Positions 6,032 through 12,337 of a stretch of DNA of 12,337 bases are shown here, piece by piece. Each line of letters begins with the position of its first letter. Within the stretch, counting starts at the first letter, position 1. Origin of the DNA: Caryophanales bacterium UBA6879 (lineage in GTDB: Bacteria > Bacillota_I > Bacilli_A > RFN20 > CAG-288); the NCBI GenBank assembly GCA_002449135.1, contig DKCH01000031.1, forward strand, positions 1 to 12,337, given 5' to 3'. The notes beneath the pieces were generated by a model. The model did not search any database. It was given only the letters and a program-made list of their open reading frames with translations, and was not told the DNA's origin. The position numbers and the translations under genes are program-made.

Positions 6032-6523
6032 ATGAAAAAATGCCCTTATTGTGATTCTAATCATATTGAAAAAATTGATGACCAATACATTTGTTTAAAT
6101 TGTGGTTCTTTATTTAAGAATGATAGTTTTATATCTGCTAAATATCAAACTCAAATTTCAAAAGAGGAATATATTAAAAGGTTTAATGATGAACTTAATA
6201 AATTTAAAAATCTGAATTTAAGAAAACAAATTTATGAAATTTTCAAAGGCGTTGTTTTAACTAATAGGCAAAGTTATTATTTGGAACAAATCAATTTTGC
6301 TGTTTCTTTAATGGATAAATATCGTAAGGAATATGTTGTTAAACTTATTTTAAAAAATTCTTTGATTGTTATTGGAGCGATTTTTATTGTATGTGGAATT
6401 TTTATTCCAGCTTTGAATTTAAAAAATTCCGTAGATTGGGTAAAATATTTATCGATACCTTGTTTTTGCATTGGTATTTTTTTGATTTTATTAACTTTTA
6501 AGTTTTTTGGAAAAAAGAAATAA
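6032..6523 (+). CDS. Zinc-ribbon membrane protein of unknown function
   Basis: The 163-residue protein begins with a treble-clef or zinc-ribbon motif, CPYC at residues 4-7 and CLNC at 21-24, typical of a structural Zn site. A charged, probably helical middle follows (about 40-105), then two membrane segments (about 106-128 and 138-158) and a basic KKK tail. I do not recognise a named family; zinc-ribbon plus membrane-anchor proteins are common in Firmicutes and mostly uncharacterised. The start is secure because the first cysteine pair is at residue 4. No SD is visible, and a consensus -10 lies directly upstream, so the mRNA is probably leaderless. The following membrane-protein gene begins 12 bases after its stop, so the two likely form an operon. 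Confidence 0.85.
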   Translation: MKKCPYCDSNHIEKIDDQYICLNCGSLFKNDSFISAKYQTQISKEEYIKRFNDELNKFKNLNLRKQIYEIFKGVVLTNRQSYYLEQINFAVSLMDKYRKEYVVKLILKNSLIVIGAIFIVCGIFIPALNLKNSVDWVKYLSIPCFCIGIFLILLTFKFFGKKK

Positions 6524-6535
6524 TATGGGGGAATT

Positions 6536-6931
6536 ATGAAAAGAAAAATTATTAAGAATGTTGGTGTTTTATTTGGAATTGTTGTTTTAGTTTTAAGCTT
6601 TTTCTTAGCTTATGGCAATAAAATAAGTTCTGGTGAGAATCTTATTTTTCCTTATATGTTACCTTTTTATATGATGATTATGGTTTTATCTATTTTTTCT
6701 TTTTATTGGTCATTAAGGGAAAACAATGCGATGAATTTTATTAATATTGTTATTGTTTTAGTGACTTTATTTTTTAATTTTGTTTTTATTTTAGTTGAGG
6801 CTTTAAATGCGACTTCTATTTTTTCACTAGCTATTCTTTCTTATATTTTATTAGCTATTGCTGTAATTTCTATGTTAGTTTGTTTAGTTTATGCTATTGT
6901 TTTGGATTTTAAAAAGCCCAAAAATAATTAG
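6536..6931 (+). CDS. Small four-helix membrane protein of unknown function
   Basis: The 131-residue protein is almost entirely hydrophobic, with four predicted membrane helices at about residues 8-26, 38-58, 67-90 and 95-123. Short basic ends (MKRKIIK and DFKKPKNN) suggest both termini lie in the cytoplasm. There are no obvious catalytic or metal-binding residues and I do not recognise the family. A G-run SD, GGGGG (6527-6531), stands five bases before the ATG, in contrast to the SD-less gene upstream. The 12-base gap implies cotranscription, and the two proteins may act together in the membrane, which is inference. No convincing terminator follows its TAG stop before the rubrerythrin promoter region. 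Confidence 0.8.
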   Translation: MKRKIIKNVGVLFGIVVLVLSFFLAYGNKISSGENLIFPYMLPFYMMIMVLSIFSFYWSLRENNAMNFINIVIVLVTLFFNFVFILVEALNATSIFSLAILSYILLAIAVISMLVCLVYAIVLDFKKPKNN

Positions 6932-7011
6932 TCTTATTTAATAATAGTTTTTATATATTTGTTACTCTTTTAATTTGTTAAGCATATTTTTCGTTTTTTA
7001 AAAATATTTTG

Positions 7012-7026
7012 CTATGATAATTATGC
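7012..7026. promoter_or_regulatory. PerR/Fur-like box over the rubrerythrin promoter
   Basis: CTATGATAATTATGC is a 7-1-7 inverted repeat that matches the PerR consensus TTATAATnATTATAA at 11 of the 14 specified positions by my alignment. It overlaps both -10 candidates for the rubrerythrin gene (TATGAT 7013-7018, GATAAT 7016-7021). Peroxide control of rubrerythrin by PerR is established in several Firmicutes, which makes the position meaningful. AT-rich background lowers the certainty, and no perR gene is in the window. Confidence 0.45.
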
Positions 7027-7052
7027 TGTAATTACTTAGGAGGTAAATAAAT

Positions 7053-7619
7053 ATGGCAACTACTTATGAAATGTTAAAAGGTACTCAAACTGAGAAAAAT
7101 TTACAAACTGCTTTTGCGGGTGAATCAATGGCTAGAAACAAATATACTTTCTTTGCTTCTGTTGCTAAAAAAGAAGGCTTTGTTCAATTTTCTGAAATCT
7201 TTTTAGAAACTGCAGCAAATGAAAAAGAACATGCAGAATTATGGTTTAAAGCTTTAGGTGGTGTTAACGATACTGCTCATAATTTAAAAGCTGCTGCTGA
7301 AGGTGAAAATTATGAATGGACAACCATGTATAAAGAATTTGCTGAAGTAGCTGATAAAGAAGGTTTTAAAGATATTGCTGCTCAATTTAGAGGCGTTGCT
7401 GAAGTTGAAAAGACTCATGAAGAAAGATACAAGAAATTATTAGAAAACTTAAATACTAATCATGTCTTTATTTCTGATGATGTTCAAGTTTGGAAATGCA
7501 AGAATTGTGGTTATATTTATGTTGGTAAACAAGCTCCAAAAACTTGCCCAGTTTGTAAACATGATCAATCTTATTTTGTTAAGGTTGCATCTAAAGAAAA
7601 TCCTTACGAAATCTATTAA
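7053..7619 (+). CDS. rbr: Rubrerythrin (non-heme diiron peroxidase)
   Basis: Rubrerythrin reduces hydrogen peroxide to water in the cytoplasm of anaerobes and microaerophiles, taking electrons from rubredoxin-type donors. The N-terminal four-helix bundle carries the diiron ligands: Glu24 (FAGES), Glu57 and His60 (NEKEH), Glu95 and Glu98 (YKEFAE), Glu119 and His122 (EVEKTH). The C-terminal rubredoxin-like domain has the [Fe(SCys)4] site CKNC (149-152) and CPVC (165-168). The 188-residue length is typical, and all metal ligands are present. The start is fixed by a strong SD, TAGGAGGT (7037-7044). It stands alone between a PerR-like box and a terminator, so it is monocistronic and probably induced by oxidative stress. 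Its presence points to an oxygen-sensitive lifestyle. Confidence 0.97.
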   Translation: MATTYEMLKGTQTEKNLQTAFAGESMARNKYTFFASVAKKEGFVQFSEIFLETAANEKEHAELWFKALGGVNDTAHNLKAAAEGENYEWTTMYKEFAEVADKEGFKDIAAQFRGVAEVEKTHEERYKKLLENLNTNHVFISDDVQVWKCKNCGYIYVGKQAPKTCPVCKHDQSYFVKVASKENPYEIY

Positions 7620-7641
7620 TTAAAATTTTATAATTAATTTG

Positions 7642-7670
7642 AAGATAGACTAATTTAGGTCTATCTTTTT
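7642..7670 (+). terminator. Rho-independent terminator after rubrerythrin
   Basis: AAGATAGAC (7642-7650) pairs with GTCTATCTT (7659-7667) around an eight-base loop and continues in T to 7670. It lies 22 bases after the rubrerythrin stop. Confidence 0.85.
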
Positions 7671-7674
7671 ATTT

Positions 7675-7688
7675 TGTAAACATTTACA
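7675..7688. promoter_or_regulatory. cre-like operator upstream of the LacI-family gene
   Basis: TGTAAACATTTACA has perfect six-base arms (TGTAAA/TTTACA) around a CA centre. It differs from an ideal cre/LacI-type operator (TGTAAACGTTTACA) only at the centre, CA instead of CG. It lies about 100 bases upstream of the regulator gene and just upstream of its -35 candidates (from 7703), so autoregulation or cross-control by CcpA is likely. Confidence 0.6.
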
Positions 7689-7702
7689 TTTTTTTCAAAA
7701 AT

Positions 7703-7733
7703 TTGTTTAACTCTCTTTATAAATTAGTAAAAT
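7703..7733 (+). promoter_or_regulatory. Probable promoter of the regulator-ezrA-nifS-thiI operon
   Basis: TAAAAT (7728-7733) is the best -10 candidate. TTTAAC (7706-7711, 16-base spacer) or TTGTTT (7703-7708, 19-base spacer) could be the -35. Another pair further downstream (TTTATA 7716-7721, TAAGAT 7739-7744) is also possible, so the exact start is uncertain. The leader would be about 40-55 bases long. Confidence 0.4.
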
Positions 7734-7749
7734 TATTGTAAGATAAGAA

Positions 7750-7775
7750 CTGAATAAAACATTTAATTTATTCAG
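7750..7775 (+). repeat. 9-bp hairpin in the regulator leader
   Basis: CTGAATAAA (7750-7758) and TTTATTCAG (7767-7775) are perfect inverted copies around an eight-base loop. The hairpin ends three bases before the SD TGAGGA (7778-7783) of the LacI-family gene. No T-run follows, so it is not a terminator. It could modulate translation, stabilise the mRNA or be a second operator. Confidence 0.55.
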
Positions 7776-7790
7776 AATGAGGAATGTGTT

Positions 7791-8801
7791 ATGCAACCAA
7801 ATTTAAAGGATAGAGCGACAATTTATAGTGTTGCAAAAAGAGCTGGAGTTTCCCTTGCTACAGTTTCTAGAGTTATCAATGGGAAAGATAATGTTACTGA
7901 AAAAACAAAGCAAAGAGTTGAAAATGCAATTAAAGAGCTAGGATATCGTCCTTCTGCATTGGCTAGGGGTTTAGCAACTAATAAGTCAACTAACATAGGT
8001 ATTGTTTTACCAGGTGTTAATTATGTTTATATTTGTAATATGTTAGCTGGAATGACTGATATTGCTAGAATATATGGTTATCAAACAACTTTATTTATCG
8101 CTAAACGTTCTAAAGAGGATGCTGAATCTGCTATTGAGAAGCTTATTTCAAGTCACGTTGATGGGGCAGTAATTTTTGATGATGTTTTAGCTATTGATGA
8201 AATTAAATATATGCAAAATTACAATATTCCTTTAGTTGTTATTGGACATGAGCTTAAAGGAGATAATTTGGGATCAATTAAATTAGATTATTCTTCTACT
8301 TTAATAAATTTCTTAAAAGATTATAATTCTAGAAATCCTGATGAAGATGTTTATTATTTAGATGTTTCTATGGCTGGTAATATGATGGATGGTTTAAGAG
8401 ACGATATTTTAAATTATGCTCATTTAAATAATAGGCAGATATCTTTAATTCACTCTGAAGATTCATATCAAAGATTATATTCTGATATGAAAGTCTTTTT
8501 TGAATCATCTTCACATAAAAAAGGATTGTTTATATGTCCTAGAGATTCCTTAGCTTGTGCAGTTATTAATGCTGCTAGAGAGCAGGGAATAAAAATTCCA
8601 GATGATATTGAAGTTATTTCTGTTGTTGGTACTAAATATTCTTATATTGTAAGACCTGAAGTTTCTTCTTTAGAAATTGATCTTTTTGAAGTTGGTTCTA
8701 TTGCTATGAGAATGTTAACTAAACTTTTAAAAGGACAATTAGAAAATAAAGTCTATGATTTTAAGTCTAAATTAGTTGTACGTGGTTCTACTAAAAAGTA
8801 G
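7791..8801 (+). CDS. LacI/GalR-family transcription regulator, CcpA-like
   Basis: The 336-residue protein has a LacI helix-turn-helix at residues 11-31 (IYSVAKRAGVSLATVSRVIN), a hinge helix at about 53-63 (RPSALARGLAT) and a periplasmic-binding-protein-like core. It looks closest to CcpA, the global carbon catabolite regulator that binds cre sites with HPr-Ser-P. The length is nearly that of Bacillus CcpA (334), and the segment FEVGSIAMRMLTKLL (299-313) matches CcpA's MYDIGAVAMRLLTKYM helix, which includes the HPr-contacting arginine (Arg307 here). The C-terminus (VVRGST) also resembles the CcpA end. A cre-like operator upstream supports autoregulation. The SD is TGAGGA (7778-7783). ezrA follows after 21 bases without a terminator. 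Another sugar-specific LacI repressor cannot be ruled out, so no symbol is given. Confidence 0.92.
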   Translation: MQPNLKDRATIYSVAKRAGVSLATVSRVINGKDNVTEKTKQRVENAIKELGYRPSALARGLATNKSTNIGIVLPGVNYVYICNMLAGMTDIARIYGYQTTLFIAKRSKEDAESAIEKLISSHVDGAVIFDDVLAIDEIKYMQNYNIPLVVIGHELKGDNLGSIKLDYSSTLINFLKDYNSRNPDEDVYYLDVSMAGNMMDGLRDDILNYAHLNNRQISLIHSEDSYQRLYSDMKVFFESSSHKKGLFICPRDSLACAVINAAREQGIKIPDDIEVISVVGTKYSYIVRPEVSSLEIDLFEVGSIAMRMLTKLLKGQLENKVYDFKSKLVVRGSTKK

Positions 8802-8822
8802 TAATAAAAGTCAAATTTAAAT

Positions 8823-10559
8823 ATGATAAAATTTTTTAATATTTCGCTTGGTTCACCTTTAATTATTAGTGCAATTGTAGCTGGTGTTATACTAATTATT
8901 CTTTTAGGTTTCTTTATTTTCTTTGCTAAGCGTCATTCTTATAAAAGAAGAGTTAAAGAAATTGAAGAGAGATATGAAGATATTCACGACCAATTTTCTG
9001 CTGATGGAAGTAATTATTTAACTAGAATTGATACTATTCAAAAAAATAATTCTAATTATGAGCCCGTCTATCAAAACTTTTATAATCGTTATCAAAATAT
9101 TTTAAAAGATACAGATAAATCTTGCCATTTGTCTGTCGAGTCTTGTAAAGAATTTTTGTTAGAAAAGAAATTTAAAGATTTAAACGAAGTTATTAATGCT
9201 ACTAAATTATCTTTAGAAGCTTATTCTAAAGAAGCTACTGATTTTATTAATAATTTACAGGGACTTTTAAAGAAGGATGATGATTTTAGAATTAGAATTA
9301 CAGGTCCGCAAAAGAGATTTAGAACTTTAAAAGAGAAATATGACAAAAATGTAGAGGCTTTAACTTCTTTACATAGTAGCTTTGATTTACTTTTTACTGG
9401 ATTAACAAATATGTTTGCTGATTTTAATAATGCTTTGGATCATGCGAATTATGAATTAGCTGATAAATTAATTCCACAAATTGATAATTTGCTTGATGCA
9501 TCTTTATTAGTAATGAATGATCTCCCTTATTTAAATACTTTAGCTGAATCAGTGATTCCAAATAAAATTGAAGAGGTCAAAAATAAATACAATTTATTAG
9601 TTAGTCAAAATTATCCTTTAGCTACATATTATGTTCCACAAAAAATTGAAGAATTTAATAAAATTTTATCTGATGTTAGAACTCGTTTAGCAGATTTAAA
9701 TATTTCAAATGTTAGCAAAGATTTAGATGATATTATTAATCAAATTAATAGTTTGCAAGCTACATTTGTTAATGAAGAAAATGCCAAAGTGGAGTTTGAG
9801 CAAAACAAAAATATTGCTTATACTTCTATTTATAAACTTGATGAACAAAAGGCTGACTTGGAAAAGAATCTTCCTTTGTATTGTAAGACTTATGTAATTA
9901 ATCAGTCATATATTAATCAAATAAGTGAGATTCCAGATAAGATTAATCAAATTTTAGCAATGAAAAGAAGAATAGATGCAAATATTAATTCTCCAACTCC
10001 AATAGCTTATTCTTCTGTTGTGGAAAACATTAGAAAATTAAAAGAAGCTATTCAAGACTGTGATTCAATTTTTAAGACTTTTATGAATCATTTAAAAAAT
10101 TTAAAAAGCTCTTGTGATTTAGCTTATAAAACAATTCGTTCTTCATTTGAACAAATAAAAGAGATTGAAGCTAGATTACATTATGCTAATTTAGACTATT
10201 TAAATAATGCTTTTTTACCAAGAGTAAATGAAATTTATAACTATATTTTACAAATGAATAGTCTTTTAAATACTGCTCCAATTAATGTTGTAACTTTAAA
10301 TAGTATTTTAGAAGAGAGTAATTCTAAATTAAAATCTTTAATTGATGATCTTAATATCGAATTTTCTAATATGGAAAAAGCCGAAATTTTAATAGTTTAC
10401 GATAATGTTTTTAGAGCAGATTTACATGAGGCAGCTGAAACTTTAAAAATCATTGAAAATGAATTTAATAAAGGTGAGTATGTCAATGCAATAAAGCAAG
10501 CCAGTGAACTTTATAATCAAAAGAAAAATATTACTTCTGGTTCTAATATTAATAATTAA
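8823..10559 (+). CDS. ezrA: Septation ring formation regulator EzrA
   Basis: EzrA is a membrane-anchored spectrin-like coiled-coil protein of Firmicutes that binds FtsZ, restricts Z-rings to midcell and links the ring to wall synthesis. Here one membrane segment lies at about residues 11-35, followed by a basic stop-transfer (KRHSYKRR) and over 500 residues of heptad-rich, Asn/Lys/Glu-rich helix, which puts the bulk in the cytoplasm. The C-terminal region (about 526-564, YDNVFRADL...EAAETLKIIENEF) resembles the conserved EzrA end with its NRYR-type motif. The length of 578 compares with 562 in B. subtilis. Gene order is strong support: a NifS-type cysteine desulfurase and thiI follow, as in Bacillus. 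No SD is visible before the ATG; the upstream stop is 21 bases away, so the initiation mechanism is unclear. Confidence 0.88.
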   Translation: MIKFFNISLGSPLIISAIVAGVILIILLGFFIFFAKRHSYKRRVKEIEERYEDIHDQFSADGSNYLTRIDTIQKNNSNYEPVYQNFYNRYQNILKDTDKSCHLSVESCKEFLLEKKFKDLNEVINATKLSLEAYSKEATDFINNLQGLLKKDDDFRIRITGPQKRFRTLKEKYDKNVEALTSLHSSFDLLFTGLTNMFADFNNALDHANYELADKLIPQIDNLLDASLLVMNDLPYLNTLAESVIPNKIEEVKNKYNLLVSQNYPLATYYVPQKIEEFNKILSDVRTRLADLNISNVSKDLDDIINQINSLQATFVNEENAKVEFEQNKNIAYTSIYKLDEQKADLEKNLPLYCKTYVINQSYINQISEIPDKINQILAMKRRIDANINSPTPIAYSSVVENIRKLKEAIQDCDSIFKTFMNHLKNLKSSCDLAYKTIRSSFEQIKEIEARLHYANLDYLNNAFLPRVNEIYNYILQMNSLLNTAPINVVTLNSILEESNSKLKSLIDDLNIEFSNMEKAEILIVYDNVFRADLHEAAETLKIIENEFNKGEYVNAIKQASELYNQKKNITSGSNINN

Positions 10560-10561
10560 TT

Positions 10562-11710
10562 ATGATATATTTTGATTATGCTGCTAGCAGTCCAGTTAAT
10601 AGCGAAGTTTTAAAGACTTTTGTAAAACTAAATCAGGAAACTTTCGCTAATCCCTCTTCTAATCATGACCTTGGTTATCAAGCTTTAGCTTTGGAAAATA
10701 AGGCAAAGTCACAAATTTTGAAACGCTTAGGTTTAGATGAAAGCCAATATGAATTGATTTTTACTAGTGGAGCTAGTGAATCTAATAATTTTTTAATTGA
10801 AGGTATCGCTAAAAGAAATATTAAGTATGGTCAAAGAATTATTACTACTAAGGTAGAGCATCCTTCTGTTTTAGAAGTATTTAAAAGATTAGAAACTGAA
10901 GGATTTGATGTTATTTATTTAAATGTAGATAAAAATGGAAACCTTGATTTAGCTCAATTAAGACAAGTTTTAAATGATAAAACTACTTTAGTTTCTATTA
11001 TGGGAACCAATAATGAGGTTGGTTTTAATTTTCCTTTAGAAGAGATTAGTAAACTGATAAAAAATAAATCTCATGCTTATTTTATTTCTGATTTAACTCA
11101 ATCATTTGGTAAAATAAATGTTAATTTTAATGCTTTAGATGGCCTTTGCTTTTCTGGTCATAAGATTGAAGGCTTAAAATCTTCTGGTTTAGCGATTTTT
11201 AAAAAGAGCTTAAAAATTGACCCATTAATTGTTGGGGGAACTCAGCAAGATTCATATAGGGCTGGTACAATTAATGCTCCTTTAAACTGTTCTTTAGCGA
11301 CTGCTATTAGAGTTTACTTATCTTCTTTTGACAAACGTCTAGAAAATGTAAAAAAACTTTATAATTATATTTATTCAGCACTTTTAACTAAAAAAGATGA
11401 TATTCAAGTTATTTCTAATTTAACTAATACTTCTTATTATATTCTTTCGTTTTGTTTAAAGAGGCATAAGGCAAGTGTATTAGTAGAAGCTTTATCTAAA
11501 AAGGGCGTTTATGTTTCTACAAAATCTGCTTGTTCTGAAAAGCATCTTTCATATTCAGAAGTTATTTATGAAATGGGATATAGTAAAGAATTAGCTTCTA
11601 ATTCTATTCGTCTTTCTTTTTCAGGTTTTGAAGATGTAAAAGTCGGCGAGGAATTTATTAAAATTTTATTTGAGTTATTAGAACAAATAGAAAGGAAAGA
11701 TTATGAATAA
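10562..11710 (+). CDS. Cysteine desulfurase, NifS/IscS family (NifZ-type partner of ThiI)
   Basis: This PLP enzyme removes sulfur from L-cysteine as a protein persulfide, and by position hands it to ThiI for 4-thiouridine in tRNA or thiamine. The class-V aminotransferase pattern is complete: FDYAASSP (4-11), FANPSSNH (28-35), TSGASESNN (68-76), His100 stacking on PLP (VEHPS), NNEVG (150-154), Asp177 and Gln180, the PLP lysine 201 in SGHKIEG (198-204), and the catalytic Cys324 in SACSEKH (322-328). The usual GGxQE-RxGTxN segment reads GGTQQDSYRAGTIN (225-238), slightly diverged. The length of 382 is normal. Its ATG lies two bases after the ezrA stop and no SD is seen, so translation is probably coupled. 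It is the likely counterpart of B. subtilis NifZ (ezrA-nifZ-thiI order) rather than the SufS or IscS of iron-sulfur assembly. Confidence 0.93.
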   Translation: MIYFDYAASSPVNSEVLKTFVKLNQETFANPSSNHDLGYQALALENKAKSQILKRLGLDESQYELIFTSGASESNNFLIEGIAKRNIKYGQRIITTKVEHPSVLEVFKRLETEGFDVIYLNVDKNGNLDLAQLRQVLNDKTTLVSIMGTNNEVGFNFPLEEISKLIKNKSHAYFISDLTQSFGKINVNFNALDGLCFSGHKIEGLKSSGLAIFKKSLKIDPLIVGGTQQDSYRAGTINAPLNCSLATAIRVYLSSFDKRLENVKKLYNYIYSALLTKKDDIQVISNLTNTSYYILSFCLKRHKASVLVEALSKKGVYVSTKSACSEKHLSYSEVIYEMGYSKELASNSIRLSFSGFEDVKVGEEFIKILFELLEQIERKDYE

Positions 11711-12337
11711 TTCTGATTTAATTATTGTCCGCTTTGGTGAACTTTCTACTAAAGGGAAAAATATGAAGGACTTTATTAGAAAATTAGGTAGTAATATTAA
11801 ACTTGCTTTAAGAGATTTTGATAAACTTACTTATGATATTAGACATGATCATATTTATATTAATTTAAATGGTACAGATTTTGATTTAGTTAAGAAACCA
11901 CTTAGTTTAGTTCCTGGTCTTCTTTCTTTTTCTCATGCACATGCTTTTGAACGTAATTTGGATGTTGTAAAGCAATTTGCTTTGGAAATGGCTTTAAAAT
12001 CTAATAAAAAAACTTTTAAGGTTTTTACTAAAAGAAGCGATAAGTTATTTCCATACACTTCTGATCAAATTAATAGAGAGGTTGCTTCTGTAATTTTAAA
12101 TAAAATTGATTCTATTAAAGTAGATGTACATAATCCTGAATTAGAAATTCATATTAATGTAAGAGAAGATGTTATTTATGTTTATGCTGATAAAGTAGAT
12201 GGCTTAGGTGGTTATCCAGTTGGTATTGCTGGTAAAGCTTTAATGTTGATTTCTGGTGGTATTGATTCTCCTGTAGCTTCATTTTTAATGATGAAAAGAG
12301 GAGTTAAACTCGAAATGATTCATTTTGCTGCGCCTCC
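11703..12337 (+). CDS. thiI: tRNA 4-thiouridine synthase ThiI (5' part, cut by window end)
   Basis: ThiI adenylates uridine 8 of tRNA and inserts sulfur to make 4-thiouridine; it also acts in thiamine synthesis in some bacteria. The first 211 residues are present. The N-terminal ferredoxin-like start VRFGELSTKGKN (9-20) is typical of the family. A THUMP domain follows at about 60-165 (KTFKVFTKRSDKLFPYTS near 103-120 is characteristic). The ATP-binding PP-loop SGGIDSP is at 184-190, in the context AGKALMLISGG. The downstream thiolation region lies outside the window; whether a rhodanese domain exists cannot be seen, though Bacilli versions usually lack it. The start overlaps the cysteine desulfurase gene by eight bases in another frame, with SD AAAGGA (11691-11696) inside that gene. 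This overlap supports a functional sulfur-transfer pair. Confidence 0.95.
   Translation, partial: MNNSDLIIVRFGELSTKGKNMKDFIRKLGSNIKLALRDFDKLTYDIRHDHIYINLNGTDFDLVKKPLSLVPGLLSFSHAHAFERNLDVVKQFALEMALKSNKKTFKVFTKRSDKLFPYTSDQINREVASVILNKIDSIKVDVHNPELEIHINVREDVIYVYADKVDGLGGYPVGIAGKALMLISGGIDSPVASFLMMKRGVKLEMIHFAAP

Noticed and set aside
6277..6471. Open frame of 64 codons on the minus strand
   Set aside because: It is antisense to the zinc-ribbon membrane protein and lacks any signal of its own.
6981..7013. Imperfect inverted repeat AGCATATTTTT ... AAAAATATTTTGCT upstream of rubrerythrin
   Set aside because: The pairing needs a three-base bulge and is almost all A-T; in DNA of this composition it is expected by chance, and it has no terminator-like GC stem.
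1..12337. Mobile element, phage, CRISPR or defence island
   Set aside because: No transposase, integrase, spaced repeats, target-site duplications or composition shift were seen; the genes are housekeeping or small unknowns in conserved order.

Overview
The window is very AT-rich. It carries Firmicutes/Bacilli-type genes, Gram-positive Shine-Dalgarno (SD) sequences (AGGAGG type), short intergenic gaps and rho-independent terminators. The gene content (glgC-glgD-glgA, a CcpA-like LacI regulator, ezrA next to a cysteine desulfurase and thiI) suggests a small-genome member of the Bacilli, for example an uncultured gut lineage near the Erysipelotrichia/Mollicutes branch. That placement is inference; no rRNA is present. 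Tryptophan is encoded by TGG and no gene contains in-frame TGA, so the Mycoplasma code is not in use. No mobile element, CRISPR array or phage gene was seen, and the region looks like ordinary chromosome.

Layout: 1-114 is the 3' end of an unidentified gene, closed by a terminator. 257-4979 is a plus-strand operon: an unknown two-helix membrane protein (possibly DUF3137-like), then the two ADP-glucose pyrophosphorylase subunits GlgC (catalytic) and GlgD (catalytically degenerate), then glycogen synthase GlgA. No branching enzyme or phosphorylase lies in the window. A bidirectional terminator separates this operon from a convergent, somewhat divergent guanylate kinase gene (5002-5544, minus strand, GTG start). 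Upstream of that kinase are inverted repeats, a good promoter and a cre-like palindrome.

5814-5888 is an initiator tRNA-fMet with its own promoter and terminator. 6032-6931 holds two small unknown genes, a zinc-ribbon membrane protein that appears to be transcribed without a leader and a four-helix membrane protein. 7053-7619 is a monocistronic rubrerythrin with a PerR/Fur-like box over its promoter.

7791-12337 looks like one operon: a CcpA-like LacI-family regulator, EzrA (FtsZ-ring regulator), a NifS-type cysteine desulfurase and ThiI (cut by the window end). The last two form a tRNA 4-thiouridine/thiamine sulfur-transfer pair, and ezrA-nifS-thiI matches the gene order in Bacillus. A perfect TGTAAA-CA-TTTACA operator lies upstream of the regulator gene, which suggests autoregulation and links carbon-source sensing to this operon. 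The most interesting leads are the unknown membrane protein heading the glycogen operon, the leaderless zinc-ribbon gene, the operator-like palindromes, the unusual C1:C72 pair in the initiator tRNA, and the divergent guanylate kinase.
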